A stretch of 64,000 nt of DNA from Riptortus pedestris (Eukaryota > Arthropoda > Insecta > Hemiptera > Alydidae), in NCBI GenBank assembly GCA_019009955.1, contig CM032233.1, positions 122,158,501-122,222,500 on the forward strand, in the 5' to 3' direction. Both the position numbers and the translations under genes were made by a program. Under the pieces are notes generated by a model. The model was not told the DNA's origin. It saw only the letters and a list, made by a program, of their open reading frames with translations, and did not search any database. Below are positions 1 through 10,369 of the stretch, piece after piece (within the stretch, counting starts at the first letter, position 1; each line of letters begins with the position of its first letter).

Positions 1-335
1 CATTTGTCCCAGAAAGCTTAACAATTAATAAAAGTAAATATGCAGATAGGAAATGTAAATAGAAAGACATATTATAGCCTTGGAGAGAATAAAAATTTAT
101 TCAGTCTAAATATTTCCCAAGCAAAGCTACCATAGTAATGTTACTTAATAACGATGAATGCTATCCATGTTTATGATTTATATTGTCCACGGTATTTTGA
201 AAAGTTTTCAGGGATTGATCAGGGTATCATTCAGCGTTTGTAATTGTTTCCAGCATTCAGAGAACCCTTGCTTTACCTCATGGGATTTTTACTTAAAAAA
301 TATATGTTGAGAGATCAGCAGTGTGTTATAGCTAC

Positions 336-370
336 ACGTGGGAAATCTGTTTTGTTTACGCAGCCCCTGC
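336..370 (+). repeat. HINE 3'-end fragment
   Basis: A short piece containing GGGAAATCTG, the TTTACGCAGCCCCTGC half of the terminal stem-loop and nothing of the rest. It matches the 3' terminus of the dominant HINE family. The terminal GACGGACTTTT is replaced by unrelated sequence, so the copy is broken inside the hairpin. Confidence 0.7.
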
Positions 371-488
371 GGCCTACTTAGCTTGTTGTTCAGCTCTAGG
401 CGAAGATTAGACCAACCTAGAGCCCTCACTCCATAATCCCCAACCCGTCCCCCTGCACTAAGGATATCAGCTATTTTCATTTACCCAT

Positions 489-1475
489 TTAACCCTAGAA
501 CGGTAGTGATATTATTTCCCACTTAATGGTACTGATACGTAAATTGTACGTGTGCAACTGGTAATTGGTGAAATTATTCAAAATTTGTTAATGTTTGTGA
601 CTATTTTTTTATTTTATTAAAACATACACATTTCTTTAACTTATATCAATGTTAATATCTAATAATGTGCACGGCATTCCTTTCAGGCGCTTTGTTTGAA
701 ACACGTTCCGGAGGTTGTGTGCTCCATCCATATCCATTCTTACTAAGTACAACCCCACCTTCGATATTTATTGTGACTGATCTGTCAATATTGTGTGGTT
801 GAGAGGTTTTAGGGTTGTTTTTTTTTTGCTTCTGTGTTTCTTCTCTTTCTTCGATTACCTTGATGTTTTCTAAAATGTTCTCACTCTCATCGCTATCTAG
901 TCCACTCTGTGTTGCAGTCATTTCCGAAGGCTCAACCTCCTCGCTGTCGTATCCATATCCGTATTCATAATTGTCATTTTCCCCATCTGACTCATCGGAG
1001 AGTTATAGCAATAAATTCCTGATTTCTTCATCCGTTGAATATTTTTTCTCCATTTTTCCGAAACTATAAACAGATTATTATTATTATTTATAACCTTTCT
1101 ATACATCTTTGTCTTCTTTTTAAATTCAAAAATAAAAGTTAAAAACATTAAGAGAAAATAAATCAGAATATAAAAATAAATTGGAAGAAAATAAATTGAG
1201 AATAATATTAACTAATTTATGGCATGAAAACCGGTTATTAGTAGCGATACGTAAATTTTACGTGGCAAAAAGTTGCGGTTAATAGTATTGATACGTAAAT
1301 ATTACTTGTCGTTTTTATTTCAAAAAATAGTATTGGATGAGTGGGAACGTAAAGGCGGGACTGTCTGAAGGCTCATAGCTGAGGGGTGAGAGTGGTGGGC
1401 TAGTTTACAACTCTTTGATAACAGTTCAAACCAGATCATACGTAATTTTTACGTTCACTACCATTCTAGGGTTAA
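489..1475 (-). mobile_element. piggyBac-type deletion derivative
   Basis: The element is bounded by TTAA at 489-492 and 1472-1475. Immediately inside are 17-bp terminal inverted repeats, CCCTAGAACGGTAGTGA on the left and its complement with one mismatch on the right. TTAA target duplications and CCC-starting termini are diagnostic of piggyBac. Subterminal copies of a TACGTAAATNTTACGT-like motif occur near 536, 1247, 1290 and 1439, as expected for transposase-binding repeats. The only coding remnant is the transposase N-terminus on the minus strand; the catalytic domain is absent, so this is a non-autonomous deletion product of about 1 kb. Confidence 0.88.
652..1053 (-). pseudogene. piggyBac transposase N-terminal remnant
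   Basis: Reading minus from the ATG at 1053 gives an acidic N-terminal region (MEKKYSTDEEIRN, then a DESDGEND/SEEVEPSE stretch), followed by DSDESENILENI and ending with SKNGYGWSTQPPE and RNAVHIIRY. Acidic N-termini followed by a 'G..W...PP' motif are typical of piggyBac transposases. The frame is continuous for 134 codons except for one in-frame TAA at 1003-1005 (codon 17). An ATG at 919-921 could restart translation downstream of it. The DDD catalytic core and C-terminal cysteine-rich domain are missing, so it cannot transpose itself. It lies inside the TTAA-bounded element. Confidence 0.75.
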
Positions 1476-1976
1476 GGATCGATTTTGACATTAAATCATA
1501 AGGACTAATATTTGCGACATTGTCTTTGGGCTCTCCAATGGTTTCCCCCTAGTTGGGATATTACTTGGCTTAGGCCTTTTAATAGAATAACAGTTCCAGT
1601 CATACTACTCGTATTGGATCATGTTACTATGTTCCATGATCCCAGGCAATGGCTATCATTGTATATATCAATTAATAGTACATCATTAACCGCACATCCC
1701 CTACCCCCAGTATTAATGGCTCCCATTATCTAATATATTTACCTACCGCCAAATAGCATTTAAAAGCATAAAATTGTTTATTAAGTAGAGGGTTGAGTTC
1801 ACATATAAATGCATAAAAACATATATTATTGAATTCTTTATTTTAAATTAAATTCGATAATATATATATATATATTGCAAAATATTTCTTGATTCAAAAT
1901 AGCTTTTGAAAAATTATCAGCTGATGTATGTTTTAGAGGTCCGATTTAGTTTGGGTTCAGTTGTAGGTTAGCTTTT
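1476..1976. other. unassigned AT-rich spacer
   Basis: About 500 bases between the piggyBac element and the first HINE. It contains a 73-codon open frame with no recognisable motif and a short (TA)n at 1860-1874. I see nothing else that can be supported. Confidence 0.5.
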
Positions 1977-2546
1977 AGCAGATTTCCCTTAAGGGTATTG
2001 AGGTTGTACTCATGACGGAATTTTCGAAATTTTTCTTCAAATGTCCATCGATCCCACATAGTAGATGACGAAAATGAGGTCCGTCCAAAAATGTGTATAT
2101 ATGTCTGTTACCGCTTTAGCGGTCGCAATTTTTGTTTGAACGTTACCAAACTCGATATTTAGTCGTTTTATGTAAAAAGAAAGATCAAGTTCGTTAACGG
2201 CTGAAATCGGATCAGTGGAGGGGGGGGGGGGTTAGAGGGGAGGATTTTCGAGAATTCGAAATATCTCCGTTACTATTCGTCGGATCGAAAAAATTGTGCA
2301 GAATCAATCTTATTGAAAATGAAATTTACTATAAATATTGTTATATACATTTATTCTCTATCTTGAATATTAACAGAGATATTTGCATTTTTATTAAATC
2401 TGGCGGCTAACGGACGAGAGTGACTTTCCCGCCAAAAGCTAGTTCAGCCGTTTCCTTGACTGCTCGGTTCTCGTGAAATTTCTCTATTGTAAAACTTCAC
2501 GTGGGAAATCTGCTTAGTTTACGCAGCCCCTGCGTGACGGACTTTT
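1977..2546 (+). mobile_element. HINE copy, subfamily A
   Basis: Starts AGCAGATTTCCCTTAAGGG directly after TTTT and ends with the ACGCAGCCCCTGCGT stem-loop (2521-2535) plus GACGGACTTTT. The central TA tract is reduced to a few repeats near 2094-2104. The left arm carries the conserved 'TGTCCATCGATCC' block and the right arm the 'ATCTCCGTTACTAT' block seen in every copy. A poly-G run lies at 2220-2230. Confidence 0.85.
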
Positions 2547-2944
2547 CTGCTTTTGGCCTTAAGGGTGGGGGGGCAGCTATTGAGGTTGTGTACTCATGGC
2601 GCGAGTTTCGACAAATGTCCTCAAATGTCCATCGATCCTACCCAGGAGATCATATATATATATTTCTCTGTTAACGCTCTAGAGGTCAACATTTGTGTTT
2701 GCATCGTTACCAAACTCAATATTTAATCCTTTTATGTTATAAGAAAGATCAGAACGCCAGAAATCTGTTGAGTGGAAGGGAGAGAGGGGATTTAGAGAGG
2801 AAATTTCAAATATTTGCTCAGTTACTATAACTCGGATCGAAAAGTAATACATAACCAATCTCATTGCCAATTAAATTCCCTATAAATGTTTTTATATACA
2901 TAATTTCTCTATCATGAATATTAACGGTGATATTTGGATTTTTT
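2547..2944 (+). mobile_element. HINE copy, 3'-truncated, tandem to previous
   Basis: Begins immediately after the terminal TTTT of the preceding copy with a degraded version of the 5' end (CTTAAGGG then CAGCTATTGAGG). It runs through the TA tract (2651-2661) and the 'ATCTC..TTACTAT' arm, then stops at the palindrome starting at 2945. It lacks the 3' hairpin. Confidence 0.75.
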
Positions 2945-2986
2945 AGGTTTCATACTTAAGCAGGGGTTTGCTTAAGTATGAAACCT
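2945..2986. repeat. perfect 18-bp hairpin
   Basis: AGGTTTCATACTTAAGCA is followed by a 6-base GGGGTT spacer and the exact reverse complement of the 18 bases. It lies exactly where the upstream HINE loses homology. No other copy of this palindrome was found in the window. It could be a fold-back end, a small stem-loop element or a replication/repair scar. Confidence 0.9.
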
Positions 2987-3007
2987 CCCCTATCCTGGAG
3001 AGGGAAA

Positions 3008-3480
3008 TAAAAGTCTGTCACGCAGGGGCTGCGTAAACTATGCAGATTCCCCACATGCTGGAATGACACACTAGTAATTTCATCTGACCAAAATGAGTAG
3101 TGATGGAGGTTCATTGAAGGCTGAAAACAAGGAAATACTGATAACTCTCTTATTAATGGAGGGGATTAGAGAGGGTAATTTCACTAAATTCAATATATCT
3201 CCGTTCCTATTCGTTAAATCGGGAAATTGCATACAACCAGTCTCATTACATATTTAATTGCCTATCAATGTTATAATATGCTTATTTCCTCCATCATGAA
3301 TATTAACCAAGATATTTGTACATTTTAGTTTTTTGCCGTCAGTAAATTCCCACTCCTATTCATATCATATTAGCAATAGCTGTCATATTAACAATATCAT
3401 GAACCACTTTATTCTAAGCATATGTACTAAAAATTGTTTGAAGAGACCTTTATTATGCAAGGTACAGGAAAATTCGTTTT
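3008..3480 (-). mobile_element. HINE subfamily B fragments
   Basis: Starts with AAAAGTCTGTC and the stem-loop ACGCAGGGGCTGCGT, then the B-type arm 'CTGGAATGACACACTA'. About 340 bases in, the sequence switches to a plus-oriented B/C arm (CCCACTCCTATTCATATCAT). Two partial copies therefore meet in opposite orientation. Neither has a 5' end. Confidence 0.65.
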
Positions 3481-3554
3481 CCGATGAAGTCATCAATTAA
3501 GATATTATCTCCTAACTCGAAAATGTTTATTTGGTCTATACCATGCACGATATT

Positions 3555-3674
3555 AGCAGATTTCCCTTAAGGGAAATCAGCTATTGAGGTCGTACTCATG
3601 ACGCGAGTTCCGAAAAATTTCTTCAAATGCCCATCAATCCTACCCAGGAGATGACGAAAATGAGGTCCGTTCAA

Positions 3675-3738
<64 letters not shown>

Positions 3739-4200
3739 CTGTTAACGCTCTAGTGGTCGCAATTTTCGTTTGATCGTTACCAAACTCGATATTTAAACGT
3801 TTTATGTAAAAATAAAGATCAAGTTCGTTAATGGCTGAAATCGGACCAGTGGAAGGAGGGGTTTAGGGGGGAGGATTTTTGAAAATTCAAAATATCTCCG
3901 TTACTATACGTTGGATCGAAAAATTATATAGAATTAATGTTATTGCAAATTGCATTTACTATAAATAATGTTATATACATTTATTCTGTATCTTGAATAC
4001 TAACCGAGATATTTGCACTTTTCTGTTTTCAGCTTCTGAGATGAGATTGGCTAACTTCGGGTCTAGTCGTGAGTTTCCGTCAAGAGTTAGTTCGGGCCGT
4101 TACCGTAACTGTTCGACTCTCTAGTCTGAAATTTCTCTATTGTATAACTTCACTTGGGAAATCTGTTTAGTTTACGCAGCCCCTGCGTGACGGACTTTTT
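3555..4200 (+). mobile_element. complete HINE reference copy (subfamily A)
   Basis: The best-preserved full-length copy, about 646 bases. Its parts in order are: 5' terminus AGCAGATTTCCCTTAAGGGA, a self-complementary end; the left arm with TGTCCATC-like and GATGACGAAAATGAGGTCC blocks; a (TA)n tract at about 3678-3734; the right arm with CGATATTTAAACG, AAGATCAAGTTCGTTAA and ATCTCCGTTACTATACG; an inverted copy of the start, GGGAAATCTGTTT; the stem-loop ACGCAGCCCCTGCGT; and GACGGACTTTTT. There is no open reading frame. The flank before the element ends TT and the element is followed by T, consistent with T/T insertion. The structure matches Helentron-type non-autonomous elements. Confidence 0.88.
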
Positions 4201-4633
4201 AACATTTGCTGTCAACACTAAGTCGGTAATTCGAAGTACATCCGTTATTATGAGTCGAATCGTGAAATGTTATTGAACCAATCTGGCCCAAACTATTGAT
4301 GTTCTACAATTACTGAACTCTAGTTCATAGATCATCAATGTGCGGTCAATTCGTATTATCGTCAATGTAAGTTCTTGGACAGCTTTTAAATTTATAAAAT
4401 GGATGAATTATTGACTGAAGAAATTTGATCAACATTGAAACTTCGATAATAGAAAAGTTAAATGCCTTAACGTCAAGGAGTGGGGTGGAGCTGCGAGGGC
4501 GATTCAGCTATAGGATGAACAACTGCGGCAGCAGATAATCAAATCAGCTCCGATCATGCCATAGATGTGGCTGCGGGGGCTAGCCATTCTCCTCCCGTGA
4601 GGTGAAGTCTCAGAAAACTAGTGAAATATATAT

Positions 4634-4747
4634 AAAAGTCCGTCACGCAGGGGCTCCATAAACTAAGCAGATTTCCCTCGTGATGTTTAACAACAGATAA
4701 ATCTACAAAATTGGAACACAACCACCGTGAATATTAAGTGAATAAAT
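4634..4747 (-). mobile_element. HINE 3'-end fragment, tandem
   Basis: About 110 bases carrying AAAAGTCCGTCACGCAGGGGC, a damaged stem-loop and the start of the C-type arm, followed at once by the 3' end of the next copy in the same orientation. Confidence 0.75.
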
Positions 4748-5419
4748 AAAAGTCCGTCACGCAGGGGCTGCGTAAACTAAGCAGATTTCCCATGTGAAGT
4801 TTTACAATAGAGAGATCTGCATCTGGTAACACAATACCACCCTGATTAAATACAAACGGTAATGAGAAATCTTTCAGTTAATTAAAATAAATTCCCATCT
4901 GAAACGGTTTCTGAATTGTAAGAATAATTTATATTTTAATAACTCAAATTTTAGTAGTCCAAGAACTAAAGAAGGGGGGGGGCGGATGAACAAAACGTAT
5001 TTGCATAAATCTCACAAAGTAATGAAGGTAAGGTAAGGTTAGAAACGACAGGTAAGGTTAGATAAAGCTTCCACCTGACCCGAGTAGTGACGGAAATGGC
5101 CGGCCTAATCCGAACTATACCCGACCACAGACTTCATAAAAATGCACATATCTCGGTTAACATTCAAGATAGAGAATAAATGTATTTAACAATATTTATA
5201 GTAAATTTAATTTTCAATATGATTGATTCTATACAATTTTTCGATCCGATGCATAATAACGGAGATATTTTGAAATTTCGAAAATCCCCCCTCTAAACCC
5301 TCCTCCCTCTAGCCTGATTTCAGCCATTAACGAACTTGATCTGTCTTTTTACATAAAACGGTTCAATATCGAGTTTTGTAACGATCAAACAAAAATTGCG
5401 ACCGCTAGAGCGTTAACAG

Positions 5420-5488
<69 letters not shown>

Positions 5489-5499
5489 GCTTTTCCAAG

Positions 5500-5605
5500 T
5501 CTGATTCACAATTTTCCAAACCATTTTCAGAATTTTCCATTTCAAATTTAGAATTTTCCATTTCAAATTTAGAATTTTCCATTTCAAATTCAGAACTCAG
5601 AAATA
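5500..5605 (-). repeat. subterminal direct repeats, left end
   Basis: Three to four copies of about 21 bases around 'AGAATTTTCCATTTCAAAT' lie just inside the left terminal inverted repeat of the Tc1/mariner element. They correspond in inverse to the longer array at the right end and are probably transposase-binding or spacer repeats. Confidence 0.8.
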
Positions 5606-5736
5606 GGCAGGGAAAACATTGAAATAAACATTCATAATTAATGTAAACAGAAGGAGGAGGATATTGATCCTCTTTCTAGTCCTCTTGACTTATCAATGAG
5701 AACTTTTAATTCAGTTCCGAATATTCAGTTGGCAAA

Positions 5737-6896
5737 GTGATTGCAACAAAAATGAACTCCGATACTGAAAGTGATCGTGTAGATGATCCTTCACTCATTG
5801 AAAGTCTACATTTTCGTCGCAGAAGACCTAGAAGAAATGTTATAGTGAGTGACACAGCTTCTCAGCTTTCGGCAACTTCTCGCCGTCATTCTTCCAGTAG
5901 AGGAAACTATAATCAATATTCTAAGGAAAAAGAAACAATGTTTATTAGGTTATACGAGGATGGTCATCAACTCAAGGAAGTTTAGGGATTAAGCTGCAAA
6001 CTGCGTACTGCATTTACAAAAAATATCTCAATGATGGCAGCATTTTAGAGCGATCTAGAGGTGGCCAAAGATGGAAGAAGCTTAATCCAGAGATTCTTCG
6101 TTTCATTGAAGAAATTTCGGAAGAAAACCCTGGAAGGACTCTAAAGCAAATAAAGGATATTTTGTCATCCCGACATGGTATTGGCTTGAGCAAGTCTACC
6201 ATTGATAATGGTCTAAAAAAACTAAAAATTACTTTAAAAAAAGCGACCATCGAAATTGATAGAATGAATTCCGCAGGTAGTCTTCAAAAAAGAAAGGAAT
6301 ATGCCCTGAATTTTAACGATTGGGCTCCCGCTGAAAGGGAAAAAATAATTTTCATCGATGAGTCCGGTTTCAATCTTCACCTTCGAAGAACACAAGCTCG
6401 TTCCCGGAGTGGCTCTCGTGCAGTATTAACGGTACCAACAGTTCGAGGCAGAAACCAAACTCTGGTTATTGCTATAAATAACCAGAAAGTGGTCCATTTC
6501 AAAATAATTAGAGCAGGGAACTGCAACGCAACTCGTTGTTGCGAGTTTTTGGACGAACTTAACGAAAAACTTGAAAATAATAGTAATGCAGTGCTGGTGA
6601 TGGACAACGCAGCCATTCACAGAGCTACTGTAGTAAGGGAGAAGTTCGAAGGCCTTGGACTCAACGTCCAATACCTTCCTCCTTACTCTCCACAGTTAAA
6701 CCCTGCAGAGAAGGCTTTTTCAAAAATTACATTATTTACAAGGAACCGACTGTGCGAAACGAGCCATGACCAACACGTCCTCCCGACTATTATAGAAGAG
6801 GCAATACCTACAATTGAGCCGACCGACTGTGCCAACTGGGTCATGGATATGTACCAGCAGCTCCCCAATGCAGCAGCAGGTCGCCCTCTTTCTTAA
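5737..6896 (+). pseudogene. Tc1/mariner-superfamily transposase, frameshifted
   Basis: Two collinear frames. 5737-5985 encodes a basic N-terminal region (FRRRRPRRN, then YSKEKETMFIRLYEDG). After a frame change at about 5983 the second frame runs without stops to 6896. It carries an IS630-type helix-turn-helix region (NPGRTLKQIKDILSSRHGI, LSKSTIDNGLKKL) and the catalytic domain: first D in FIDESGFNL, second D in VMDNAAIH, E in LPPYSPQLNPAE. I count 34 residues between the second D and the E. The catalytic residues are intact and only the single frameshift (TTTAGGG, consistent with loss of one base) breaks the gene, so the insertion looks fairly recent. The C-terminus ends normally at TAA. Confidence 0.87.
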
Positions 6897-7029
6897 TTTT
6901 TTTAAATAATATTAATTACCTTTTTTTTAACATTTAACATTTTTTAATATATCTGTAAATATCGAAATTAAAATTCTGAATTTATTATGATAATGTTTTA
7001 TTATTCAGCCAATTCTGAATTTAAAATGG

Positions 7030-7215
7030 AAATTTAAAAACATGGTTTGGAAAATTCTGAAAAGGGTATGGAAAAGTCAGAAAATGGTTTGGAAAATTCT
7101 GAAAATGGTTTGGAAAAGTCTGAAAATGGTTTGGAAAAGTCTGAAAATGGTTTGGAAAAGTCTGAAAATGGTTTGGAAAATTCTGAAATTGATTTGGAAA
7201 ATTGTGAATCAGACT
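7030..7215 (+). repeat. 21-bp subterminal direct repeats, right end
   Basis: About eight tandem units of GAAAATGGTTTGGAAAAGTC-like sequence run into the right terminal inverted repeat of the Tc1/mariner element. Unit number differs from the left end (3-4), showing repeat expansion on one side. Overlapping frames here are microsatellite-like translations and not genes. Confidence 0.88.
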
Positions 7216-7223
7216 TGGAAAAG

Positions 7224-7279
<56 letters not shown>

Positions 7280-7396
7280 GAACGGCCTCATTTTCGTCAT
7301 CTCCTGGGTAGGATCGATGGACATTTGAAGATATTTTTCGAAAATCGCATCATAAGTACGACCTCAATAGCTGATTTCCCTTAAGGGAAATCTGAT

Positions 7397-8041
7397 AAAA
7401 ACGGTAATAAGAAATCTTTCAGTCCATATTAATAACCTCGCGTCTGAAATGTAAGCAAACAGGCCTGCCCATCTCTCACCGGAAAGAAAAACAATTACTG
7501 AAATATATCAGAATATACAAATTTTATTGAAAACTATTTACTATATCCAGTAATGTAATTTATAATGAATCAGAATAATATTTATCTCAAGCTATCAAAT
7601 TGGAGTAGTCCAAAGTCTTAAGACGGGAGGGGGGTACCAGAACATATTTGTATGTATTTTGTATAATAAAGGTCTCATGAAAACAATATTTGGTGTTTAA
7701 GCATTGAATAATATGGTTTATTATATAACAGAGTATTGTTTATGTAACGTTTGCTGAAGGTTGAAAGCTGAAAAATGCAAATATCTCGGTTAATATTCAA
7801 GATAGAGAATAAATGTATATAGGAATATTTATAGTACATTATAATAATTTTCGATAAGATTGATTCTATTTAATTATTCGATCCGACGTATAGTAACGGA
7901 GATGTTCCTCTAAACCCCTCCCCCTTGCCACTTGTCCTATTTCAGATATTAACAAGCTTGATCTTTATTTTTACATAAAACGATTAAATATCGAGTTTGG
8001 TAACGATAAAACAAAAATTGCGACCGCCAGAGCGTTAAAAG

Positions 8042-8104
<63 letters not shown>

Positions 8105-8224
8105 TGATTTTGAAAGGACCTTATTTTCGTCATTTCCTGGGAAGGATCGATGGACATTTGAAGAAGTCTTTCGAAAATCGCGTCATGAGTACGGTCTCAA
8201 TAGCTGATTTCCATTAAATCTGCT
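7397..8224 (-). mobile_element. HINE subfamily C copy, 3' hairpin missing
   Basis: Begins in the C-type arm (ACGGTAATAAGAAATCTTTC) directly after the 5' end of the preceding copy and passes through the GGGAGGGGGG block. It has a mixed (TA)n(TG)n tract at about 8041-8104 and ends at the 5' terminus AAATCTGCT near 8224. It sits head-to-tail with the 4748-7396 copy, but the stem-loop has been lost at the junction. Confidence 0.78.
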
Positions 8225-8754
8225 AAAACGGACTTTGATGGTCCCGCGCTCGCCGGGGGTTAAGCAAATATCTGGCATAACTTATGCATGAGAATAAATG
8301 TCCATTCTTCGTTGCTTGTGGCTTGATTTTTGGTGAAATATTTTGCTTTTGTCATTGTATTTCACGGTGAATGTGCCGTGTTTTCGGCGTTTTATTGGCC
8401 ATTCCTTAATACTTAGTCCCAGAGGGAAATAGCAGGAAAGTTGGGGATCTGCCTATCTGCAAGGCTGTTGAAAGGGCTCAGCTTCTGATTGGCTATTAAT
8501 TGTCCAATAGGAAGGTCCACGGGAGAGGTTACTTGTTACATAGTACAAAGGTTTGTTTTGTTTATCCATTTGTTGGTTTCTCAGTCTTCTTTTGTAAAGT
8601 TTCGAGATTTTTTTTGAAAGAGAGAAGAGAAAATGAAAATTAAACATTGCCAGAAAGCAAGGAGTGATACATATTTTAAATGTTTTGTAAGCAAGAAAAT
8701 CATGCGTCGGATGGACTAATTTGATGTTTTCTCTTCTATAATTCAGGCTTTGTC
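8225..8754. other. unassigned spacer
   Basis: Moderate-complexity sequence with no gene that I can support. A 64-codon minus frame at 8453-8647 has no recognised motif. Confidence 0.4.
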
Positions 8755-9890
8755 TGAATTATAAAAGCAGTAAAAGACACCATGACGATGTAAAAGGTAT
8801 TTACAGAAATGGACTGTGATATACCAGTAAATGAAGCCAAAATACTAAGTGAGTTAAAGTTAAATATTATCAGCTTATCTCTGATGCTTCCAAAGTACAT
8901 TTAAGTGTTCGCTCTAATAATTCTTAAGCTGAAATTACTAATAATCCAAAGTTGTCTCCCATTAAAATTTCTAGTTTCTAGGGGTGCTTGAGGCAATTTT
9001 ACACTTATTTGATTCATTTATATATATAAGAATAGTAACCTAACAAGAAATTCCATTCGACGCTAATCATTTTGAAATAGCTAATTAAACCCTTGTAAAT
9101 CATTATAAGAATGACAGGCTTTTAGCTTTTAGATTTCTGGACGATATTAGTAATATAAACCAGTTAAAGTTGGTGTAATCTTCTGTGTAATCATTGAGAG
9201 AATATACAAAAGTTTGGAGGCGTTTGTGTATTCTTCGAATGAAAGTGTCACTGCTTTGAAAAATATGCCAATTGAGGACTCAACTGAATTTATTTTGTTT
9301 TATTTGGCTACCCAAGGAGTTGATTCTAGAACAATGCAATAGTTTGAGCTTGAAAATAGAGATGTAAAATTTTCTACATCATCTCCTTTAATTCTCATTA
9401 AAATTTGTTCACATTATGGAAAGTAGTAATCTTAAATACTATAGACCAAACATAAGTAATGACAGGTTTAAATTTCCATCAAATAAGAATGTTTTAACTT
9501 CATTATCTATTAAAACAAATGAAACCTCTTGTCGCTCTTGTTAAGGCAAACATGGTGTGTTTGATTGTGCTAAATTCTTTAGTATGTAGATAGCTAATGG
9601 AATCAAATTTGAATAAGAAAATAAATTGTGCATTTTGTGCGTTTCTTCTGGATATCTTCTAAAAGTAATAAATTATATTGTTGCAATGGAACAGCATAAT
9701 TGTTATTGAGTCTAAAGAATAATGACAAGGATAATGATGTAAACCAATGTAACAGAGGCTTGCTCTGCAAGCAAATCTAAAGCTTCGGTCTTGCTTAGCA
9801 CTGCTCCTGTTAATATCAAAAATAAATTCGGTAATACTTCATAAGGCTAGAGCCCGTATAGGCTCTACCCTCTCAAGGTCTCAAGTTCTA
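8755..9890 (+). pseudogene. BEL/Pao LTR-retrotransposon gag-protease relic
   Basis: Heavily mutated coding sequence. The clearest part, near 9527-9570, reads a zinc-knuckle-like C-x2-C-x3-H-x4-C (CRSC, then GKHGVFDCAKF with a stop between). It is followed by KLCILCVSSG, resembling the second cysteine motif of Pao-type gag. Near 9795-9835 LSTAPVNIKNKFGN resembles the start of the BEL/Pao aspartic protease. Many stops and frameshifts are present and there are no LTRs in view. Upstream, DIPVNEAKILSEL at about 8820-8860 may be gag. The assignment rests on motif order rather than a database match. Confidence 0.55.
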
Positions 9891-10346
9891 TTCATAACTA
9901 ATAGTTCACCTCTCAAGATCGCAAGTTCCATTCATAACTAATAGTTCACCTCTCAAGATCGTAAGTTCCATTCATAACTAATAGTTCACCTCTCAAGATC
10001 GCAAGTTTCATTCATAACTAATAGTTCACCTCTCAAGATCGCAAGTTCCATTCATAACTAATAGTTCACCTCTCAAGATCGCAAGTTCCATTCATAACTA
10101 ATAGTTCACCTCTCAAGATCGCAAGTTCCATTCATAACTAATAGTTCACCTCTCAAGATCGCAAGTTCCATTCATAACTAATAGTTCACCTCTCAAGATC
10201 GCAAGTTCCATTCATAGCTAATAGTTCACCTCTCAAGATCGCAAGTTCCATTCATAACTAATAGTTCACCTCTCAAGATCGTAAGTTCCATTCATAACTA
10301 ATAGTTCACCTCTCAAGATCGCAAGTTCTATTCATAACTAATAGTT
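9876..10346 (+). repeat. 40-bp minisatellite, about 12 units
   Basis: Near-identical tandem units containing TCTCAAGATCGCAAGTTCCA followed by TTCATAACTAATAGTTCACC. Units differ by only one or two bases (for example GTAAG or TTTCA variants), so the array is young. The first unit lies at the end of the BEL/Pao relic and looks like an expansion of that sequence. Confidence 0.93.
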
Positions 10347-10369
10347 TATTTAAAAAATGAGATCTGCCT

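Larger units (their letters stand above)
5487..7226 (+). mobile_element. Tc1/mariner (IS630-type) transposon in HINE (TA)n
   Basis: About 1.74 kb flanked by TA at 5487-5488 and 7225-7226. The terminal inverted repeats start GCTTTTCCAAGTCTGATTCA and continue into ACAATTTTCCAAA on both ends. Inside each terminus are short direct subrepeats. One near-complete transposase gene with a frameshift lies between. Insertion at TA inside a long TA microsatellite means the exact target duplication cannot be resolved, but the inverted ends fix the borders. The family may have its own name; I assign only the superfamily. Confidence 0.9.
4748..7396 (-). mobile_element. HINE copy split by a Tc1/mariner element
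   Basis: The 3' end with stem-loop is at about 4748-4775 and the right arm runs at 5150-5400. The (TA)n tract begins at about 5424, is interrupted by the transposon at 5487-7226 and resumes to about 7274. The left arm and the 5' end CCCTTAAGGGAAATCTGAT close the copy at about 7396. The arms on both sides of the insertion are contiguous parts of one HINE. Confidence 0.85.

Noticed and set aside
5028..5070. Telomere-like GGTTAG/TAAGG repeats
   Set aside because: Only a few irregular units (GTAAGGTAAGGTTAG); no TTAGG array, and it lies inside a HINE arm.
7034..7328. Three overlapping frames of repeated 'SENGLEK/FSKPFSD' peptides
   Set aside because: They arise from the 21-bp subterminal repeats of the Tc1/mariner element and exist in several frames at once.
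9876..10346. CRISPR-like regular repeat array
   Set aside because: There are no unique spacers; the 40-bp units are directly tandem, and the sequence is eukaryotic.
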